A DNA stretch of 64,000 nt from Neoroseomonas eburnea (GTDB lineage Bacteria; Pseudomonadota; Alphaproteobacteria; Acetobacterales; Acetobacteraceae), in NCBI RefSeq assembly GCF_018129005.1, contig NZ_JAAEDL010000014.1, forward strand, positions 83,951 to 147,950, given 5' to 3'. Positions within the stretch are counted from its first letter, which is position 1; each line of letters starts with the position of its first letter. Below, piece after piece: positions 59,952 to 64,000 of this stretch. The notes under the pieces were generated by a model. It was not told where the DNA came from. It was given only the letters and a program-made list of their open reading frames with translations, and searched no databases. A program made the translations under genes and the position numbers.

Positions 59952-60839
59952 CTACGACAGGATCTGCCTCAGCAGCCCGGCGACATGCTGCAAGGCCGTG
60001 TCGCCGTGACGCCGCCGATGCCATGCGAGGTGGAGTCCGAACCCTTCCACCGGCACCGGCGGAGGAAAGGTCGCGAAGCCTGGCCCATTCGGCACGCAGC
60101 GGGAGGGCAGCGTGGCGATCATGTCGGAGGCCGCCAGCAGCGGCGGCACGAGCTGGAAGCTCGGCACGACGAGTCCGACGCGGCGCGCCAGGCCGCGCTC
60201 GGCGAGCGCGGTATCGACCGGGCCACGCCGCTCCCCGCGGCCGGAGACGAGAATGTGCGGAAACTGCACCCAGCTCCGGAGGGAGAAGCGCCTGGCGGCC
60301 GGGTGGCCGCTCCGCATCACCACGACATAGTGCTCGTGGAGCAGCTCCGTCCGATGCAGCTCGTCCTCCATCGGCGGGAAGGTGGAGACGGCGATGTCGG
60401 TGTCGCCGTCGATCAGCGCCATGCGTGCCGCCTCCGCGCCGCGCCAGGGCTGGACGACGAGGTCGATGCCCGGCGCCGAGCGCGCCAGCGCCAGCTGGAG
60501 CGACGGCAGGACAAGGCCGGCGGGATGGTCTGCCATGGCCAGGCGCAGCGTCTGCCGGATCTCGGCGAGGGGCACCTCCGGCGGATCGACCAGGCGATGG
60601 ACCTCGGCGAGCAGCGACTTCAGCGGCGCACGCAGCGCCTCCGCCCGCCGGGTGAGGTGCATCGTTCCGCGCCCGCGTTCCAGCAGCCTGTCCCGGAAGA
60701 GGAGCCGACATCTCTGCAACGCGGCCGAGGCTGCCGGCTGGGACAGGCCCACGCGGTCGGCGGCGCGGCTGACATGGGCCTCGTCGAGCAGCGCATCGAG
60801 GATGACCAGGAGGTTCAGGTCGAACGATCGCAAATTCAT
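59952..60839 (-). CDS. LysR-family transcriptional regulator (NodD/NahR-like)
   Basis: The 295-residue protein starts MNLRSFDLNLLVILDALLDEAHVSRAADRVGLSQPAASAALQRCR, the NodD/NahR-type LysR N-terminus with the helix-turn-helix at about residues 22-45. The effector domain runs from about residue 92 (LRLAMADHPAGLVLPSLQ). ATG 60839 has a poor ribosome site. It is divergent from hemP with a 371-bp spacer, but the spacer has an iron-type operator closer to the hemP side. Target unknown. Confidence 0.9.
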   Translation of the reverse strand: MNLRSFDLNLLVILDALLDEAHVSRAADRVGLSQPAASAALQRCRLLFRDRLLERGRGTMHLTRRAEALRAPLKSLLAEVHRLVDPPEVPLAEIRQTLRLAMADHPAGLVLPSLQLALARSAPGIDLVVQPWRGAEAARMALIDGDTDIAVSTFPPMEDELHRTELLHEHYVVVMRSGHPAARRFSLRSWVQFPHILVSGRGERRGPVDTALAERGLARRVGLVVPSFQLVPPLLAASDMIATLPSRCVPNGPGFATFPPPVPVEGFGLHLAWHRRRHGDTALQHVAGLLRQILS

Positions 60840-60992
60840 CTGATCGATATGAGAGAGCTTCTTCGATCGACCCAAGGGATTTTGTATCCCCGCCGGCGAA
60901 GCCAGGGCCACCGCCGCGGCGGTCCGCGCGGCCGGCTGCCGCTGCACTTCGCCAGCCTTGACGACGATGTCGTGCGATCCATCGCGGTTGTC

Positions 60993-61009
60993 TTGCGAAT
61001 GACTCGCAA
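60993..61009. promoter_or_regulatory. Fur-like palindrome upstream of hemP
   Basis: TTGCGAATGACTCGCAA has perfect 6-bp arms around ATGAC. A TAGCGATACT -10-like string follows at once. It shares the TGCGA-N5-TCGCA pattern with the site at 18365-18379 before the imelysin operon. HemP and heme receptors are classical Fur targets, so iron control is likely. The rest of 60840-61210 holds no supported gene. Confidence 0.7.
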
Positions 61010-61210
61010 TAGCGATACTGATCTGACCGGCAGCGCCGTTCGCCGAGGCGCGCCACGACAGGAATGAGGAGCCGACACGATGATCCGCCGCACGCCGAGC
61101 CGTGCTGCCAGGACGCCGCACGCCGCCGCCTGTGCCGGCTCGCCGGCGCCGGCACGTGGCCTGCACCCGCGTCGCCAGGGAGGTGTCCCGGCGACGCCGC
61201 GTCTCGCCGC

Positions 61211-61363
61211 ATGACGGACGAAACCAAGACCCCGCCCGCCGAGCCGCGGGTGTTGAGCAGCGAGGATCTCCTGCGCGGTGCGCGGGAGGTGGCGATCCAG
61301 CATGGTGCCGAGACCTATCGGCTCCGCCTGACCAACAACGACAAGCTCATCCTCACCAAGTAG
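61211..61363 (+). CDS. hemP: hemin uptake protein HemP
   Basis: The 50-residue protein has the HemP core: VLSSEDLLRGAREVAIQHG followed by ETYRLRLTNNDKLILTK, where YRLRLTxxxKLILTK is the family's C-terminal signature. HemP is a small protein encoded before heme receptors and needed for full heme receptor expression in some alpha- and betaproteobacteria. ATG 61211 is chosen because it fits the family length; the frame is open upstream. The heme receptor follows 89 bp downstream. Confidence 0.93.
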   Translation: MTDETKTPPAEPRVLSSEDLLRGAREVAIQHGAETYRLRLTNNDKLILTK

Positions 61364-61452
61364 CTCCACCAACCCTCCGGCCAAGCCAGCCAGCCGCGGA
61401 GCGTGCCCCCGCAAGTGAGCCAGCCAGGCACCGACCCCAGATCGGACCGTCC

Positions 61453-63519
61453 ATGGACTCGCGACAGCTCCTCGTCACGACGATTGCCCTGCTGGCCGCC
61501 GCGCCGGCCGCGGCGCAGACCCCAGGTGCAGCGGAGGCAGTGCCGCCGGCCCCGGCGGCCACGCCTTCGCCTACCGCCACCTCCAACGCGCCGGCGGCGA
61601 CGCCGCTCGATGCCGTCACGGCCACCGGCACGCGCACGCCGGGCGTCTCGGGCGACGGCGCCGCACCGGTCTCCGTCATCCGCCGCGAGGAGATCCTCGA
61701 GCGCGATTCCCGCTCGGTCAGCGAGCTGATCCGCGACGTGCCGGGCGTCGAGATCTCGGGCGTGCCGCGCACCACGGCGATGCAGCCGATGATCCGCGGC
61801 CTCGGCGACGACCGCATCGTCTTCCGCATCGACGGCGCGCGGAACAACTTCAATGCCGGGCATCGCGGCCGCATCTTCGTCGACCCGGAACTGCTCCGCC
61901 AGGTGGACGTGCTGCGCGGGCCGGGCTCGACGCTCTACGGCTCGGGCGCGATCGGCGGCGTCATCTCGATGCGCACCATCGAGCCCGACGACCTGATCCG
62001 CCCCGGATCGGAACTTCCGGTCGGAGGCTTCCTGCGCGGCGGCTACCAATCGCAGGGCGGCATGTGGCGCGGCACCGCCGCGGCGGCCGCGCGGGCGGGC
62101 GACTTCGCCGCGCTCGGCGCGATTTCCGGCTTCAACAACGCCTATGTCACCGACGGCGCGGGCAATACCATCCCCTATACCGGCGACCAGGTGGCCAACG
62201 GCCTCGCGCGCCTGCAGTGGCGGCCGGGGTTCCACGCCTTCGACCTCGCCGCGCAGATGTTCCGCGACAGCCACGTCATCCCCATCGCGGCCAACACCGC
62301 GACGACGACGAGCGTGACCGACCGCGTCACCGAACAGCAGGTCTACACCCTGCGCTGGAACTACAACGACCCGGGCATGCCGCTGCTGCAACCGCAGGTG
62401 GTCGCCTACCGCAACCATGTGCAGCTCGACGAACGGCGCCAGACCGGCACGCGCGCGCGCGACACGACCGAGCTGACGACGACCGGCATCGATGCGCAGA
62501 ACACCAGCCGCTTCCAGCTCTTCGGTTGGGACCGCCACACCCTCACCCTCGGCACCGAGATCTACCGCGACGAGCAGGAGGGTACGCAGAACGACCGTCC
62601 GCGCGGGCAGTTCCCGAGCGCCAACCAGGACGTGATGGCGTTCTTCGTGCAGGACCAGATCGCGATCGGCGACCTCACCCTCGTCGCCGCGCTGCGCTAC
62701 GACAGCTTCGACCAGAGCGCCGACGGCAACACCAACGACCGCAGCGTGGACCGGTTCTCGCCGCGGGTCAGCGCCGCCTATCAGGTGCTGCCCTGGCTCG
62801 AGCCCTATGTCGCCTACGCCGAAGCCTTCCGCGCGCCCTCGCTGACCGAGCTCTACGTCTCCGGCCAGCATTTCCCGGGCAACAGCTTCGTGCCCAACCC
62901 CAACCTCCAGCCCGAGACCTCGCACAACATCGAGGCCGGCGTGAACCTGCGCTTCAGCGACGTGCTGAGGGACGGCGACCGGCTGCGCATCCGCGTCACC
63001 GCCTTCCGCAACGAGATCGACAATTTCATCGAGCAGCTCGTCTTCGCCCGCACCACCGAATCGCGCAACGTGCGGACGGCGCGCATCGAAGGCATCGAGG
63101 CCGAGCTGCAGTACGATGCCGGTAGCTGGTTCGGCGCCGTGTCCGCCAGCGCGCTGAAGGGCGACAACCTCACGGACGACCAGCCGCTCGCCTCGGTGCC
63201 GGCGAACCGGATGACGCTGTCCGGCGGCTACCGCTTCCTCGATGACGGCGTCACGGTCGGCGCGCGCTGGCTGCTCGTCGCGGCGCAGGACCGCAACCCG
63301 ACCAACATCCCGGGCCTCGCGGAGGAAACCTCGGGCTACGGGCTGCTCGACCTGTATGCCTCCTGGCGGCCGAACTTCGCGCCGAACCTGCGCTTCGACA
63401 TCGGCGTGGACAACGTGTTCGACCACGCCTACCGGCGCTCGACCTGGAACTCCAACCCGCCGCCGCCCTTCTACGAGGTCGGGCGCAATATCCGCGGCGC
63501 GGTGACGCTGACCTTCTAG
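61453..63519 (+). CDS. TonB-dependent heme/hemoglobin receptor
   Basis: The 688-residue outer-membrane receptor has a signal peptide (residues 1-22), an Ala/Pro-rich linker, and a plug domain (VTATGTRTPG, SVIRREEILERD, VPGVEISG, MIRGLGDDRIVFRIDG, DVLRGPGSTLYGSGAIGGV). The barrel carries the heme-receptor FRAP box at residues 459-462, His473 and NPNL box at 482-485, the known heme-coordination region. It ends with the TonB-barrel C-terminal Phe (AVTLTF). It belongs to the hemoglobin/transferrin/lactoferrin receptor family; hemP lies upstream and a TonB-like gene downstream. Confidence 0.94.
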   Translation: MDSRQLLVTTIALLAAAPAAAQTPGAAEAVPPAPAATPSPTATSNAPAATPLDAVTATGTRTPGVSGDGAAPVSVIRREEILERDSRSVSELIRDVPGVEISGVPRTTAMQPMIRGLGDDRIVFRIDGARNNFNAGHRGRIFVDPELLRQVDVLRGPGSTLYGSGAIGGVISMRTIEPDDLIRPGSELPVGGFLRGGYQSQGGMWRGTAAAAARAGDFAALGAISGFNNAYVTDGAGNTIPYTGDQVANGLARLQWRPGFHAFDLAAQMFRDSHVIPIAANTATTTSVTDRVTEQQVYTLRWNYNDPGMPLLQPQVVAYRNHVQLDERRQTGTRARDTTELTTTGIDAQNTSRFQLFGWDRHTLTLGTEIYRDEQEGTQNDRPRGQFPSANQDVMAFFVQDQIAIGDLTLVAALRYDSFDQSADGNTNDRSVDRFSPRVSAAYQVLPWLEPYVAYAEAFRAPSLTELYVSGQHFPGNSFVPNPNLQPETSHNIEAGVNLRFSDVLRDGDRLRIRVTAFRNEIDNFIEQLVFARTTESRNVRTARIEGIEAELQYDAGSWFGAVSASALKGDNLTDDQPLASVPANRMTLSGGYRFLDDGVTVGARWLLVAAQDRNPTNIPGLAEETSGYGLLDLYASWRPNFAPNLRFDIGVDNVFDHAYRRSTWNSNPPPPFYEVGRNIRGAVTLTF

Positions 63520-63522
63520 GCG

Positions 63523-64000
63523 ATGGCGACGGCGCTTCCCTCGCCGTGCCTTCCGCCGACCGCCGCGGCCAGCGGCCGCGGCGCGCGGACGACCGCCTGC
63601 GCCGCCTCGCTCGGGCTGCATGTCGCCGTCGCGGCGGCGGTCCTGATCGACTGGACCTTCGCGCCGCCGGCAGGCGGCGGGGCGCAGACGATCGCGGCTG
63701 CCATCCTGTGGGAACAGCCGGCGGCCGATGCGCCCGCCGCCGCCGACGCCGCGACGACGTCCGAGGCAGCGGAAGGCGAACCGGCGGAGAACTCGGCCGA
63801 GACGACGCCCCCCGCCGCGCCGCCGCCGGAATCACCGGCTCCCACGCCGACCGCGGAGGCGCCGGGCGAACCGCCGCCGAGCCTTGCCGAACCGCAGGCT
63901 GAACCGCGGCCCGAGCCGCCACCGCCGCCCGTCGCCGAGGCGGCCGCGGTGCCGCCGCCTGCGCCCGCCACAGTTGCGCCGGCGCTGCCGCCGCCAGCAC
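63523..64000 (+). CDS. TonB-like energy transducer, N-terminal part (runs off window)
   Basis: ATG 63523 is 3 bp after the receptor's stop and its frame stays open to the window end (159 codons). A short N-terminal region is followed by one hydrophobic segment (CAASLGLHVAVAAAVLIDWTF), then a long Pro/Ala/Glu-rich stretch with EPQAEPRPEPPPPPVAEA, the layout of TonB with its periplasmic Pro-rich spacer. The C-terminal TonB fold would be beyond the edge. It would energise the heme receptor. Confidence 0.8.
   Translation, partial: MATALPSPCLPPTAAASGRGARTTACAASLGLHVAVAAAVLIDWTFAPPAGGGAQTIAAAILWEQPAADAPAAADAATTSEAAEGEPAENSAETTPPAAPPPESPAPTPTAEAPGEPPPSLAEPQAEPRPEPPPPPVAEAAAVPPPAPATVAPALPPPA

Overview
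The window is very GC-rich, densely coded DNA with frequent GTG/TTG starts and 4-bp ATGA/GTGA gene overlaps. Two Bug/TctC-type solute receptors, the HutF branch of histidine degradation, HemP plus a heme TonB receptor, and several LysR genes fit an alphaproteobacterium. I infer Acetobacteraceae (Roseomonas-like), but no rRNA or other strict marker is present. I see no tRNA, rRNA, CRISPR array, phage gene or transposase.

Layout. 1-5.2 kb: histidine utilisation (hutU start, hutH, hutI on the minus strand; hutF, hutC on the plus strand) around a divergent promoter with a HutC-like operator. 5.2-13.3 kb: an aldo/keto reductase interrupted by one stop codon, LysR, a Bug receptor next to an XRE-cupin regulator with twin operators, a small conserved protein with a GNAT enzyme, an RraA-like aldolase with a peptide-type binding protein, and a LOG-family protein. 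13.5-18.3 kb: a four-gene periplasmic iron-type operon (imelysin, di-heme oxidoreductase, second imelysin, DUF1513) behind a Fur-like palindrome. 18.5-25.5 kb: an Lrp regulator divergent from a second Bug receptor, DUF2459, LolA, a glutamine-amidotransferase-fold hydrolase, a candidate small RNA, FAH hydrolase, exonuclease III and a lipoprotein. 25.5-34.7 kb: soxR with a SoxR box in front of doxX, DedA, an ArnT-like transferase, rsmB, an amidase bracketed by inverted repeats, a thioesterase and an M81 peptidase.

34.7-43.9 kb holds an eight-gene minus-strand operon: two tandem near-duplicate binding proteins, two permeases, a fused double ATPase, a luciferase-like flavin monooxygenase and two carboxymuconolactone-decarboxylase-fold proteins. 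It looks like import coupled to oxidative breakdown of an unknown substrate. 44.3-47.7 kb: YgjV, then LysR divergent from an MhqO/MhqD-like pair. 47.7-56.7 kb: a winged-helix/STAND/TPR regulator heading isochorismatase-like hydrolase, XapX protein, amidohydrolase with a Cys/His tail, MFS exporter, chloroperoxidase-like hydrolase and a membrane protein. 56.8-64 kb: D-aminopeptidase, flavodoxin-fold reductase, YbaK, LysR and a Fur-boxed heme uptake locus (hemP, receptor, start of a TonB-like gene).

At least eleven intergenic sites carry a modular, hairpin-rich repeat (about 135 bp when complete). Every copy follows the 3' end of at least one gene, in either orientation. The points I consider most worth a second look are this repeat family, the inverted pair around the amidase, the candidate sRNA at 23301-23415, the stop codon at the catalytic tyrosine of the reductase, and the two multi-gene systems at 34.7-43.9 kb and 47.7-56.7 kb.
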